Positions 1 through 5,361 of a stretch of DNA of 5,432 nt are shown here, piece by piece. Below the pieces are notes generated by a model. The model searched no databases. It had not been told where the DNA came from and worked only from the letters and a program-made list of their open reading frames with translations. The first letter of the stretch is position 1; each line of letters starts with the position of its first letter. Origin of the DNA: Candidatus Faecivivens stercoravium (GTDB lineage Bacteria > Bacillota > Clostridia > Oscillospirales > Ruminococcaceae); contig DVHA01000210.1 of the NCBI GenBank assembly GCA_018712425.1, forward strand, positions 1 to 5,432, written 5' to 3'. A program made the translations under genes and the position numbers.

Positions 1-52
1 CAGGGGACTGAAAATCCCCGTGTCGTTGGTTCGATTCCGACCGGAGGCACCA
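1..52 (+). tRNA. tRNA-Phe(GAA), 3' part only
   Basis: This is the 3' portion of a class I tRNA whose acceptor 5' strand and D arm lie outside the window. The anticodon stem is GGGGA (3-7) paired with TCCCC (15-19) around the loop CTGAAAA. The anticodon GAA is at 10-12, so it decodes phenylalanine UUY codons. A 5-nt variable region is followed by the T stem GTTGG/CCGAC (25-29 and 37-41) with loop TTCGATT. The 3' acceptor strand (42-48), discriminator A49 and an encoded CCA (50-52) complete it. The next tRNA starts 3 nt later, so it is cotranscribed. Confidence 0.93.
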
Positions 53-55
53 TAT

Positions 56-131
56 GCGGATTTAGCTCATCTGGTAGAGCGCCACCTTGCCAAGGTGGAG
101 GTAGCGAGTTCGAGCCTCGTAATCCGCTCCA
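56..131 (+). tRNA. tRNA-Gly(GCC)
   Basis: This is a complete cloverleaf. The acceptor stem GCGGATT (56-62) pairs perfectly with AATCCGC (121-127), followed by discriminator T128 and encoded CCA 129-131. The D arm is closed by GCTC/GAGC. The anticodon stem CCACC/GGTGG (82-86 and 94-98) holds the loop TTGCCAA with anticodon GCC at 89-91, which reads GGC and GGU. The T stem is GCGAG/CTCGT with loop TTCGAGC. It lies 3 nt after tRNA-Phe and 4 nt before tRNA-Cys, so all three come from one precursor. Confidence 0.98.
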
Positions 132-135
132 ACCC

Positions 136-210
136 GGCGTCATAGCCAAGTGGTAAGGCAAGGGACTGCAACTCCCTGACTCCCCAGTTCAAATCTGGGT
201 GACGCCTCCA
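136..210 (+). tRNA. tRNA-Cys(GCA)
   Basis: This is a complete cloverleaf. The acceptor stem GGCGTCA (136-142) pairs perfectly with TGACGCC (200-206), followed by T207 and encoded CCA 208-210. The D stem is GCC/GGC. The anticodon stem AGGGA/TCCCT (161-165 and 173-177) encloses the loop CTGCAAC with anticodon GCA at 168-170, which reads cysteine codons. The T stem is CCCAG/CTGGG with loop TTCAAAT. It is the last tRNA of the operon, and a terminator begins 2 nt later. Its antisense strand produces a familiar spurious open frame containing HPDLNWGVRELQS, which should not be annotated. Confidence 0.98.
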
Positions 211-211
211 G

Positions 212-246
212 AATGACTCGCTTCCTCTGCGGGTCATTTTCTTTTT
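212..246 (+). terminator. Intrinsic terminator of the tRNA operon
   Basis: A 10-bp stem, AATGACTCGC (212-221) with GCGGGTCATT (229-238), contains one T-G pair and has a 7-nt loop. It is followed by a T-rich run at 237-246. It starts immediately after the tRNA-Cys CCA end, as expected for termination and 3'-end formation of the tRNA precursor. Confidence 0.85.
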
Positions 247-252
247 CCTCTG

Positions 253-308
253 AAACACAGGGAAAACTTTTCGCACTTCGAGAAGTTTTCCCTGTGTTTT
301 TTTGTTTT
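253..308 (+). terminator. Second, very strong intrinsic terminator
   Basis: A 21-bp stem (253-273 with 279-299, one T-G pair, otherwise fully paired) has a 5-nt loop CACTT. It runs directly into TTTTTTT (297-303), then G and TTTT. The minus-strand exit is not T-rich, so it should act mainly in the + direction as a fail-safe after the terminator at 212-246. No gene lies between the two hairpins. Confidence 0.88.
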
Positions 309-330
309 ATCTATCTTTTATGTTGGTATC

Positions 331-357
331 GGTGCCCTTAAGGCACCTCCTTAAGGC
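331..357. promoter_or_regulatory. Hairpin plus direct repeat of palindromic CCTTAAGGC
   Basis: The palindromic core CCTTAAGG, each followed by C, occurs at 336-344 and again at 349-357, so the repeat period is 13 bp. The first copy also sits inside a 6-bp hairpin, GGTGCC (331-336) with GGCACC (342-347). Repeated small palindromes can be operator sites, but no regulator is encoded here and the spacing is not a whole helical turn. The repeat is visible; any role is a guess. Confidence 0.35.
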
Positions 358-396
358 TCTGCCTGTTTAGAATCCGTCAAGTTTCACTTGGATGGA

Positions 397-442
397 CCAG
401 AGACTCTGTCTCTGGACTCTGCCAGGAGGCAAAGCCCCCTGG
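397..442. repeat. Two tandem hairpins upstream of the dispersed repeat
   Basis: The first hairpin is CCAGAGAC (397-404) with GTCTCTGG (408-415), 8 bp with the 3-nt loop TCT. The second is CCAGGAGGC (422-430) with GCCCCCTGG (434-442), 9 bp with one A-C mismatch and an AAA loop. Neither is followed by a T-tract, so they are not standard terminators. Their closeness to the repeat at 473-543 suggests they may belong to the same composite intergenic element. The right copy leaves the window before this part could be compared. Confidence 0.55.
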
Positions 443-472
443 ACCCATTGTCCGCCGCGGCCGTGTCACCCG

Positions 473-543
473 CTCTTCACGCGTGAGACTGCTCGTCAAG
501 CTCGCAGTCTTCGACAGGTACATTGGACGCTTGGAAAGTTTAT
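473..543 (+). repeat. Dispersed structured repeat, left copy
   Basis: This 71-base segment matches the reverse complement of 5362-5432 without gaps at about 54 of 71 positions. The best stretch is the inner end: TTGGAAAGTTTAT (531-543) is identical in both. It contains a stem-loop, AGACTGC (486-492) with GCAGTCT (504-510), then two mismatches, a closing G-C pair and the loop TCAAG (496-500). Outside the stem is the palindrome TCACGCGTGA (477-486). The copy ends 48 bp before the first ABC gene. No transposase is present, so it is either a non-autonomous dispersed repeat or part of an untranslated leader. Confidence 0.75.
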
Positions 544-591
544 CTGTTCAAAACGGCTGTTTTTATCATCCCACCCGAAAGGAGTATTCTT

Positions 592-1578
592 ATGATCGAA
601 GTCCAGCATCTCTCCAAAACCTTCTATGTCCGCCGCCGGGAGTCCGGCCTCAAAAACGCGGCGGCCGCCCTCTTTAAAAAGCGGGAACCGGTCCCCGCCC
701 TTCAGGACATCAGCTTCTCGGTGGCCGACGGCGAAATGGTCGGCTATATCGGCCCCAACGGCGCCGGCAAATCCACCACCATCAAGGTGATGACCGGCGT
801 CCTGACCCCCGATAACGGCATCTGCCGGATCGACGGCCGCACCCCCTGGAAGGAGCGGAAAGCCCATGTCGCCCGGATCGGCGTCGTCTTCGGCCAGCGC
901 AGCCAGCTCTGGTGGGACCTGCCGGTAAACGATTCCTTCGACCTCATCCGGGACATCTACCGGGTGCCGGAGGACCGCTACCGTAAAAACGTCCGGGAGC
1001 TGTCGGAAATGCTCTCACTGGGGGAAATCCTCAGAACCCCCGCCCGCCAGCTCTCCCTCGGCCAGCGGATGCGCTGTGAAATTGCCGCCTCCCTCCTCCA
1101 CGACCCGAAGGTGCTCTTTCTGGACGAGCCGACCATCGGGCTGGACGCCGCCTCCAAACTGGCGGTGCGGGAGTTCATCCGCAGCTTAAACCGCACCCGC
1201 GGGACGACCATCCTCCTCACCACCCACGACATGCAGGACATTGAGGCGCTGACCCGGCGGATAATCCTGATCGGGAAGGGGCGGATCCTGCTGGACGGGC
1301 CGCTGGAGGATTTAAAGGAAACCCTTTCCCCTGTCCGGACGGTCATCGCCTCCGGGCGGGAGAAGGCGGGGGCCCTTTCCCTGCCGGAAGGGGTGAGCCT
1401 CTTAAGCCGCCAGGGGGAAGGGAACGTACGGCTGACCCTGTCGGCCGACACCCGCCTCTCGCCGGTGCCGGCGCTCATCGAGTCCCTCTCCCGGCAGATG
1501 GAGCTTTCCGACCTGTCGGTGGAGCAGGCGTCGATGGACGAAGTGGTCCTCTCACTATACAAACAGTATAAAATATAA
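592..1578 (+). CDS. ABC-2 type exporter, ATP-binding protein (COG4586-like)
   Basis: This 328-residue cytoplasmic ATPase is predicted to power the two permeases encoded next. Visible motifs are Walker A GPNGAGKST (54-62), Q-loop Gln102 within GQRSQLWWDLPV, signature LSLGQ (154-158), Walker B VLFLDEP with catalytic Glu179, D-loop GLDA (183-186) and switch His212. All are intact. An insertion between the first strand and Walker A (about 12-35) and the GQRSQLWWDLP motif are typical of the COG4586 group, as I recall it. The C-terminal part (about 246-328) is a divergent accessory domain. The ATG at 592 is chosen because AAAGGAG (578-584) lies at proper spacing. An in-frame ATG at 523 would add 23 residues, has no ribosome binding site and falls inside the repeat. 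The ATPase assignment is secure. The substrate is unknown. Confidence 0.95.
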   Translation: MIEVQHLSKTFYVRRRESGLKNAAAALFKKREPVPALQDISFSVADGEMVGYIGPNGAGKSTTIKVMTGVLTPDNGICRIDGRTPWKERKAHVARIGVVFGQRSQLWWDLPVNDSFDLIRDIYRVPEDRYRKNVRELSEMLSLGEILRTPARQLSLGQRMRCEIAASLLHDPKVLFLDEPTIGLDAASKLAVREFIRSLNRTRGTTILLTTHDMQDIEALTRRIILIGKGRILLDGPLEDLKETLSPVRTVIASGREKAGALSLPEGVSLLSRQGEGNVRLTLSADTRLSPVPALIESLSRQMELSDLSVEQASMDEVVLSLYKQYKI

Positions 1579-1591
1579 GGAGGGTTACAAA

Positions 1592-2407
1592 ATGGAAAAA
1601 TCTGCTTTCCGCCAGTATACCACCCTCTTCCGGGTGCGTTTCTTAGCGGGGCTGCAATACCGGGCGGCGGCGCTGGCGGGGATTGCGACCCAGTTTGCCT
1701 GGGGCGGGCTGATGGTGCTCCTCTACCGGGCCTTTTACGAAGCCGACCCCGCTGCCTTCCCGATGCCGCTCCAGGCGACATGCAGCTACATCTGGATGCA
1801 GCAGGCCTTTCTCGCGGTCTTTATGACCTGGGGGATGGACGCCTCCCCGATTGCCCTCATCCGCAGCGGCGATGTCTCCTACGAGCTCTGCCGGCCGGTC
1901 GACCTTTACTGGACCTGGTTTACGAAGGAATGCGCCTACCGGCTCTCCAAAGCGGCGCTGCGGTGTATGCCGATCCTGCTCATTGCGGCATTTCTGCCGG
2001 CTCCCTACGGCCTGCGGATCCCGGGGCTCCCCCAGCTGGGGCTGTTCCTCTTATCGGGCTTCCTGGCTCTTTTAAACATCGCCGCCCTGGGGCTTTTAAT
2101 CGATATCTCGACCTTTTTCACCCTCGACGCCACCGGCGTCCGGTCGCTTCTAACGGCGGCGGCCGACTTCCTGTCGGGCGGGCTGGTGCCGCTGGCCTTC
2201 CTGCCGGCGGGGTTTCAAAAAGTCCTGGTTCTGCTGCCTTTCGCCGGGATGGAGAACACACCGTTACAGCTTTTCAACGGCGAAATCACCGGGGCCGATG
2301 CGGCGGGGGCACTGCTGTTGCAGCTTTTCTGGGCTGTCCTGATGATTGCGGGCGGCCGGATCTGGATGGAAAAGGCCCTCGGGCGGGTGATCGCCCAGGG
2401 CGGATAA
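1592..2407 (+). CDS. ABC-2 type permease, DUF990 group (COG4587-like)
   Basis: This 271-residue integral membrane protein has about six hydrophobic segments, near residues 25-46, 63-82, 122-137, 147-175, 186-215 and 236-255. The motif GDVSYELCRPVDLYWTWF (93-110), after the second segment, resembles the conserved G-x-x-x-x-E-x-x-RP region of the ABC-2 permease family PF06182 and probably contacts the ATPase. No signal peptide or periplasmic binding protein is evident, which fits an exporter. Its AAGGAGG site (1577-1583) overlaps the TAA stop of the ATPase gene and the start is 13 nt after that stop, so the two are translationally linked. The family call comes from remembered motifs and operon order. 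The substrate is unknown. Confidence 0.88.
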   Translation: MEKSAFRQYTTLFRVRFLAGLQYRAAALAGIATQFAWGGLMVLLYRAFYEADPAAFPMPLQATCSYIWMQQAFLAVFMTWGMDASPIALIRSGDVSYELCRPVDLYWTWFTKECAYRLSKAALRCMPILLIAAFLPAPYGLRIPGLPQLGLFLLSGFLALLNIAALGLLIDISTFFTLDATGVRSLLTAAADFLSGGLVPLAFLPAGFQKVLVLLPFAGMENTPLQLFNGEITGADAAGALLLQLFWAVLMIAGGRIWMEKALGRVIAQGG

Positions 2408-2418
2408 GGAGGGTTTAT

Positions 2419-3204
2419 ATGAACGGCGTAAAACTTTATTTCCACTACCTTTCCCTCCACCTGCGGGAGCGGATGGAGTACAAAAAATCCCTGCTGCTCC
2501 AGCTTTTCGGGCAGTTCCTGGTGAGCTTTTCCCTTTTCCTGTCGATCTACTTCCTCTTCCGGCGGTTTCACTCGGTCGCCGGGTTCAGCTTTTCCCAGGT
2601 GCTGCTCTCCTTCAGCGTCGTGATGATGGCTTTTTCGCTCTCGGAAGTCTTTTTCAGGGGGTTCGACCTCTTCCCGCAGATGCTGGGGAACGGCGAGTTC
2701 GACCGGATCCTGGTCCGGCCCCGGAACACCGTCTTCCTGGTCATCTGCTCCAAATTCCAGCTCGACCGCCTCAGCCGGGTGCTGCAGGGGGTCATCACCC
2801 TGGTCTACGCAATCCCCCGCTGCGGGGTCGACTGGACGCCGGAGAAGGCGGGAGTACTGGCGCTGATGATCCTCTGCGGGACGGTCGTTTTCGGCTGCCT
2901 GTTTGTCTGCGGGGCGGCGGTCGCCTTCTTTACAATCGAAGGCTTGGAGTTTATCAACATCTTTACCGACGGCGCCCGGGAGTTCGGCGCCTACCCGATG
3001 GCCGTCTACGGCAAAGCAATCCTCCTCTTTACGACCTTTGTCATCCCGATCGCCTGTTTCCAGTACTGGCCGATGCTCTGGCTGATGGGGCGGTCGGAAA
3101 ACCTCCTGTATGCCCTCTGCCCGCTCTTATCCCTCCTGTTTATCCTGCCGAGCTTCCTCTTGTGGAAGCTGGGGATGCGGAAATACCAGTCGACCGGGTC
3201 ATGA
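2419..3204 (+). CDS. ABC-2 type permease, second subunit (COG3694-like)
   Basis: This 261-residue membrane protein has about six hydrophobic segments, near residues 24-48, 59-79, 119-133, 143-172, 198-215 and 228-250. GNGEFDRILVRPRN (90-103) is the counterpart of the G-x-x-x-x-E/D-x-x-x-RP motif in the other permease. The later region FTDGAREFGAYPM (182-194), followed by TFVIPIACFQYWP (206-218), is typical of this permease type. The ATG at 2419 is set by AAGGAGG (2406-2412), which overlaps the stop of the preceding gene. The open frame extends upstream to 1780, but that part only shadows the previous gene. Two unlike permeases plus one ATPase suggest a heterodimeric channel with an ATPase homodimer. 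The gene ends the operon. Confidence 0.88.
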   Translation: MNGVKLYFHYLSLHLRERMEYKKSLLLQLFGQFLVSFSLFLSIYFLFRRFHSVAGFSFSQVLLSFSVVMMAFSLSEVFFRGFDLFPQMLGNGEFDRILVRPRNTVFLVICSKFQLDRLSRVLQGVITLVYAIPRCGVDWTPEKAGVLALMILCGTVVFGCLFVCGAAVAFFTIEGLEFINIFTDGAREFGAYPMAVYGKAILLFTTFVIPIACFQYWPMLWLMGRSENLLYALCPLLSLLFILPSFLLWKLGMRKYQSTGS

Positions 3205-3223
3205 AAGAGGCAGAGGGAAAAGG

Positions 3224-3236
3224 TTACAAATTGTAA
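3224..3236. promoter_or_regulatory. 13-bp palindrome TTACAAATTGTAA, possible operator
   Basis: This is a perfect 6+1+6 palindrome in an AT-rich spacer, 19 bp after the last ABC gene and about 62 bp upstream of the extended -10 promoter of the permease gene. Its symmetry and location suit a dimeric regulator site. I cannot assign it to a known regulator, and the distance from the promoter would favour activation or looping over simple occlusion. Confidence 0.35.
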
Positions 3237-3245
3237 TATTCGACC

Positions 3246-3287
3246 AAAAAGATGGCCGGAAGTTTATCCCTTTACCCATTCCTTTTT
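3246..3287 (+). terminator. Possible weak terminator after the ABC operon
   Basis: AAAAAGATGG (3246-3255) can pair with CCAT (3276-3279) and CTTTTT (3282-3287), with a 2-nt bulge and a 20-nt loop that may itself pair (GGA with TCC). An outer CGACC (3241-3245) also matches GGTCG (3293-3297). The stem is AT-rich and its T-tract is part of the stem, so termination would be inefficient. No better terminator exists between the operon and the next promoter, so read-through into the permease gene is plausible. Confidence 0.3.
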
Positions 3288-3298
3288 GTCCTGGTCGG

Positions 3299-3307
3299 TG
3301 CTATAAT
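3299..3307 (+). promoter_or_regulatory. Extended -10 promoter for the permease-kinase unit
   Basis: TGCTATAAT combines a consensus -10 hexamer (3302-3307) with the TG extension one base upstream. There is no good -35 at 16-18 bp; the best, TTCCTT at 3279-3284, is poor, which is typical of extended -10 promoters. The predicted transcript start is near 3313-3316, giving a leader of about 25-28 nt before GTG 3341. Confidence 0.7.
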
Positions 3308-3325
3308 TATTTGTTGTAGCACGTT

Positions 3326-3347
3326 GGGAGGTTGAAAAATGTGTTAA
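3326..3347 (+). promoter_or_regulatory. Ribosome binding site with two overlapping starts
   Basis: GGGAGG (3326-3331) is followed by TTG at 3332 with no spacer, ATG at 3339 with a 7-nt spacer, and GTG at 3341 with a 9-nt spacer. The ATG opens only ATG-TGT-TAA (3339-3347). The GTG is in the permease frame. TTG 3332 is too close to the binding site to be used. This fixes GTG 3341 as the likely permease start and leaves a two-codon ORF competing for the same site. Confidence 0.6.
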
Positions 3348-4696
3348 TTGCGCAGATATTGGCAGTCATTCTCTTTGTCGTGATGTTTGTTCTGATTGTC
3401 CTGGACAAGATCGAGCGGCATATCGTGACGCTGGGGTGCGGGCTGCTGACCCTGATTCTGGTGTTCGGCCTGGCGATGCGGAGCGGCAGCGCCATCCTTG
3501 AGACGCTGAATGTGGGCAGTATCTTTACCCCCGGCTTCTGGTATTCGGCCGGGGAGGCGGAATCCTCGTCCGGCATCAACTGGTCGACAATCATCTTCAT
3601 CGCCGGCATGATGGTCATGGTCGAGGGGATGGCCCGGGCAGGCTTTTTCCAGTGGCTCTGCATGAACCTGGCCAAACTGGTCCATTATAAGCCGGTTCCG
3701 CTCTTTATCACCTTTATGCTCATCTCTGCCGTCCTGTCGATGTTTATCGACAGTATCACCGTTATCCTCTTCCTGGCGGCGGTGACGGTCGAACTGGGCA
3801 GGCTCTTAAAGATCGACCCCATCCCGATGATCCTTTCGGAGATCTTCTGCGCCAACCTCGGCGGTTCGGCCACGATGTGCGGCGACCCGCCCAACATCAT
3901 CATCGGCACTTCGCTGGGCTATTCCTTCGGGGACTTCCTCAGCAACACCGGCGTGATGGCGGGCATCAGCCTGGTGCTGGTTGTCTTTTATTTCTACTTT
4001 GTCTTCCGCAAGGAACTGGCGCAGGAAAGCGCCGGCGGCTTTGTGCCGGAGAACCTGCCGGAGCCCTCGAGTGTTATCCGGAACAAAAAGGATTTTGCCA
4101 TCAGCTGTGTCATCTTCGCCTGTGCGGTGGTCCTGCTGGTCACCCACGCCCAGACCGGGCTGACGGTCGCCTTTATCGGGCTGGTCATCGCGCTCGTCAC
4201 CCTGCTCACTTCCGGCCGGCATATGCTCTTCCTGCTGAAGCGGGTGGATTATAAGACGCTGCTCTTTTTTGTCGGGCTGTTCGTCGTCATCAGCGGCCTG
4301 GAACAGACCGGCATCCTGGAGATTGTCGCCAGCTTTATCGGCACGGTCAGCAACGGCAACCTCCATCTGATGGTCGCCATTATCATCTGGATGTCCGCCA
4401 TCGCCAGCGCCTTTATCGACAACATCCCCTTTGCGGCGACGATGCTCCCGGTTATCAGGAGCCTGGCGGCGACCCAGGGGGTCGATACGGCGACGCTGGC
4501 CTGGGCCCTGTCGATGGGCACCGATATCGGCGGCAGCGCCACCCCGATCGGCGCCTCCGCCAACGTCGTCGGTATCTCGGTCGCGGCGAAGAACGGCCAT
4601 ATCATCGGCTGGGGCAAATACTGCAAGGTGTCCGCCCCGGCGACGGTCATTGTCGTCGCGGTGTCGATGCTGTTCATGTTCGTCCGTTACTGCTGA
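3341..4696 (+). CDS. ArsB/NhaD/CitMHS-type membrane transporter (IT superfamily)
   Basis: This 451-residue polytopic permease has about 11-12 hydrophobic segments. Its two halves show the family's internal repeat. FIDSITVILFLAA (136-148) is followed by NLGGSATMCGDPPNIIIG (172-189), and FIDNIPFAATMLP (358-370) is followed by DIGGSATPIGASANVVG (395-411). These are the re-entrant hairpin and substrate-site motifs of PF03600 and COG1055 proteins, which include Na+/H+ antiporters, arsenite pumps and dicarboxylate carriers. A loop rich in charged and polar residues (about 223-250) separates the halves. GTG 3341 is chosen on ribosome-binding spacing; a TTG at 3332 would add three residues. No arsR or arsC is nearby, so arsenite export is not indicated. 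The family is clear. The ion or anion carried cannot be told from sequence. Confidence 0.92.
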   Translation: MLIAQILAVILFVVMFVLIVLDKIERHIVTLGCGLLTLILVFGLAMRSGSAILETLNVGSIFTPGFWYSAGEAESSSGINWSTIIFIAGMMVMVEGMARAGFFQWLCMNLAKLVHYKPVPLFITFMLISAVLSMFIDSITVILFLAAVTVELGRLLKIDPIPMILSEIFCANLGGSATMCGDPPNIIIGTSLGYSFGDFLSNTGVMAGISLVLVVFYFYFVFRKELAQESAGGFVPENLPEPSSVIRNKKDFAISCVIFACAVVLLVTHAQTGLTVAFIGLVIALVTLLTSGRHMLFLLKRVDYKTLLFFVGLFVVISGLEQTGILEIVASFIGTVSNGNLHLMVAIIIWMSAIASAFIDNIPFAATMLPVIRSLAATQGVDTATLAWALSMGTDIGGSATPIGASANVVGISVAAKNGHIIGWGKYCKVSAPATVIVVAVSMLFMFVRYC

Positions 4697-4711
4697 GAAA
4701 GGGAGGTCTAT

Positions 4712-5311
4712 ATGGATAAACAGGTTATCGTCAGCATCAGCCGCGAGTTTTGCAGCGGCGGGCATGCAATCGGCGAATACATCGCCAAGGCCATGGGCCT
4801 GGGGCTGGTAGACCGGAATATGCTGGATGAGATTGCCCAGCGGAAAAACATCCGGATCGAGTACCTGGAAAAATACGACGAAAAGCCCCGGAACCTCATC
4901 CTGTCCAGGCGGGTGGGGGCGTTCTCCAATTCGATTGAAGACATCATCGCAGAAATGCAGTTTGAATACCTGCGGGACAAGGCGTCCAGCGGGGAATCCT
5001 TTGTCGTTGTCGGCCGCTGTGCCGACAGCGTCCTCGGAAGCCGGAAGTGCCTGATCCCCATCTTTGTAATGGGCGACGAGGAGGATAAGATCGCCGAGGC
5101 CTGCCGCCGCTTTGGCATCGGCCGCGAAGAGGCGGTCAGCAAGATGCGCCGCCACGACCGGACCCGCAAACAGTATCACAACCGTTACAGCGAAAACAAG
5201 TGGGGTGATTCCCGCTATTACGATATCTGCATCAACAGCAGCAAGCTGGGGATTGAAAAGACGGCTGTCCTCCTTACCGAGTATATTCGCGAACGGATGG
5301 AGCGGTTTTAA
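4712..5311 (+). CDS. Cytidylate kinase-like family protein
   Basis: This 199-residue soluble protein resembles the cytidylate kinase-like family PF13189. It opens VIVSISREFCSGGHAIGEYIAKAMG (5-29, given as two parts: VIVSISREF, then CSGGHAIGEYIAKAMG). GRCAD (101-105) and the arginine-rich lid RRHDRTRKQYHNRY (146-159) follow. The end has WGD (164-166), then YYDICINSSKLGI (169-181). The usual family loop reads REFGSGG, so Cys14 replaces a glycine here. The classical Walker lysine is absent, as in the family generally. GGGAGG (4701-4706) sets the ATG, 15 nt after the transporter stop, so the two are probably cotranscribed. Housekeeping CMP kinase is less likely given the loop and context. Its phosphoryl acceptor is unknown. 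Confidence 0.88.
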   Translation: MDKQVIVSISREFCSGGHAIGEYIAKAMGLGLVDRNMLDEIAQRKNIRIEYLEKYDEKPRNLILSRRVGAFSNSIEDIIAEMQFEYLRDKASSGESFVVVGRCADSVLGSRKCLIPIFVMGDEEDKIAEACRRFGIGREEAVSKMRRHDRTRKQYHNRYSENKWGDSRYYDICINSSKLGIEKTAVLLTEYIRERMERF

Positions 5312-5339
5312 CGGCGCTGTGGGGAATACCCTGCGGAAA

Positions 5340-5357
5340 TTGTATTGTTAAATACAA
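5340..5357. other. AT-rich hairpin after the kinase gene
   Basis: TTGTATT (5340-5346) pairs with AATACAA (5351-5357), 7 bp with a 4-nt loop. It starts 29 bp after the kinase stop and is not followed by a T-tract, so it is a poor terminator. It sits just inside the right repeat copy. A small 4-nt-loop hairpin (550-563) sits in the equivalent place inside the left copy, although the sequences differ. Confidence 0.5.
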
Positions 5358-5361
5358 CAAT

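Larger units (their letters stand above)
305..591. other. Gene-free, hairpin-rich intergenic region
   Basis: This is about 290 bases between the tRNA terminators and the first ABC transporter gene. I see no credible coding region. The short open frames here have no ribosome binding site and are low-complexity. The stretch holds two CCTTAAGGC copies (336-357), tandem hairpins (397-415 and 422-442), a small GGAC/GTCC inverted repeat (441-453), the palindrome TCACGCGTGA (477-486), the left copy of the dispersed repeat (473-543), and a 5-bp hairpin AAAAC-GGCT-GTTTT (550-563). I found no convincing promoter for the downstream operon. TATCAT at 564-569 resembles a -10 box but has no partner -35 and would leave almost no leader. 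Confidence 0.7.

Noticed and set aside
67..276. Minus-strand open frame containing HPDLNWGVRELQS
   Set aside because: It is the antisense of tRNA-Gly and tRNA-Cys. This is a well-known spurious protein family arising from tRNA genes.
397..510. CRISPR array
   Set aside because: The hairpins differ in sequence and are irregularly spaced, with no identical repeat units.
524..569. Sigma-70 promoter for the ABC operon (TTGGAC or TTGGAA with TATCAT)
   Set aside because: Spacings are about 26-34 bp, far from 16-18, and the resulting leader would be too short for the ribosome binding site.
523..591. Upstream ATG extension of the ABC ATPase (23 extra residues)
   Set aside because: No ribosome binding site precedes 523, the segment overlaps the repeat, and ATPases of this type begin close to the MIEVQHLSK-like strand. 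AAAGGAG favours ATG 592.
978..1781. 267-residue minus-strand open frame opposite the ABC ATPase
   Set aside because: Arg/Ser/Pro-rich shadow translation spanning the ATPase 3' end and the permease 5' end, with no ribosome binding site seen.
1780..2418. Long upstream extension of the second permease's open frame
   Set aside because: It overlaps the first permease in another frame, has low-complexity Pro/Gly/Arg-rich translation and no membrane segments. AAGGAGG before 2419 gives the real start.
3806..5179. 457-residue minus-strand open frame opposite the transporter and kinase genes
   Set aside because: The translation is Asp/His/Gln/Gly-rich with no domain-like pattern, and the frame exists because of codon bias in the sense genes. 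Both sense genes have clear family motifs.
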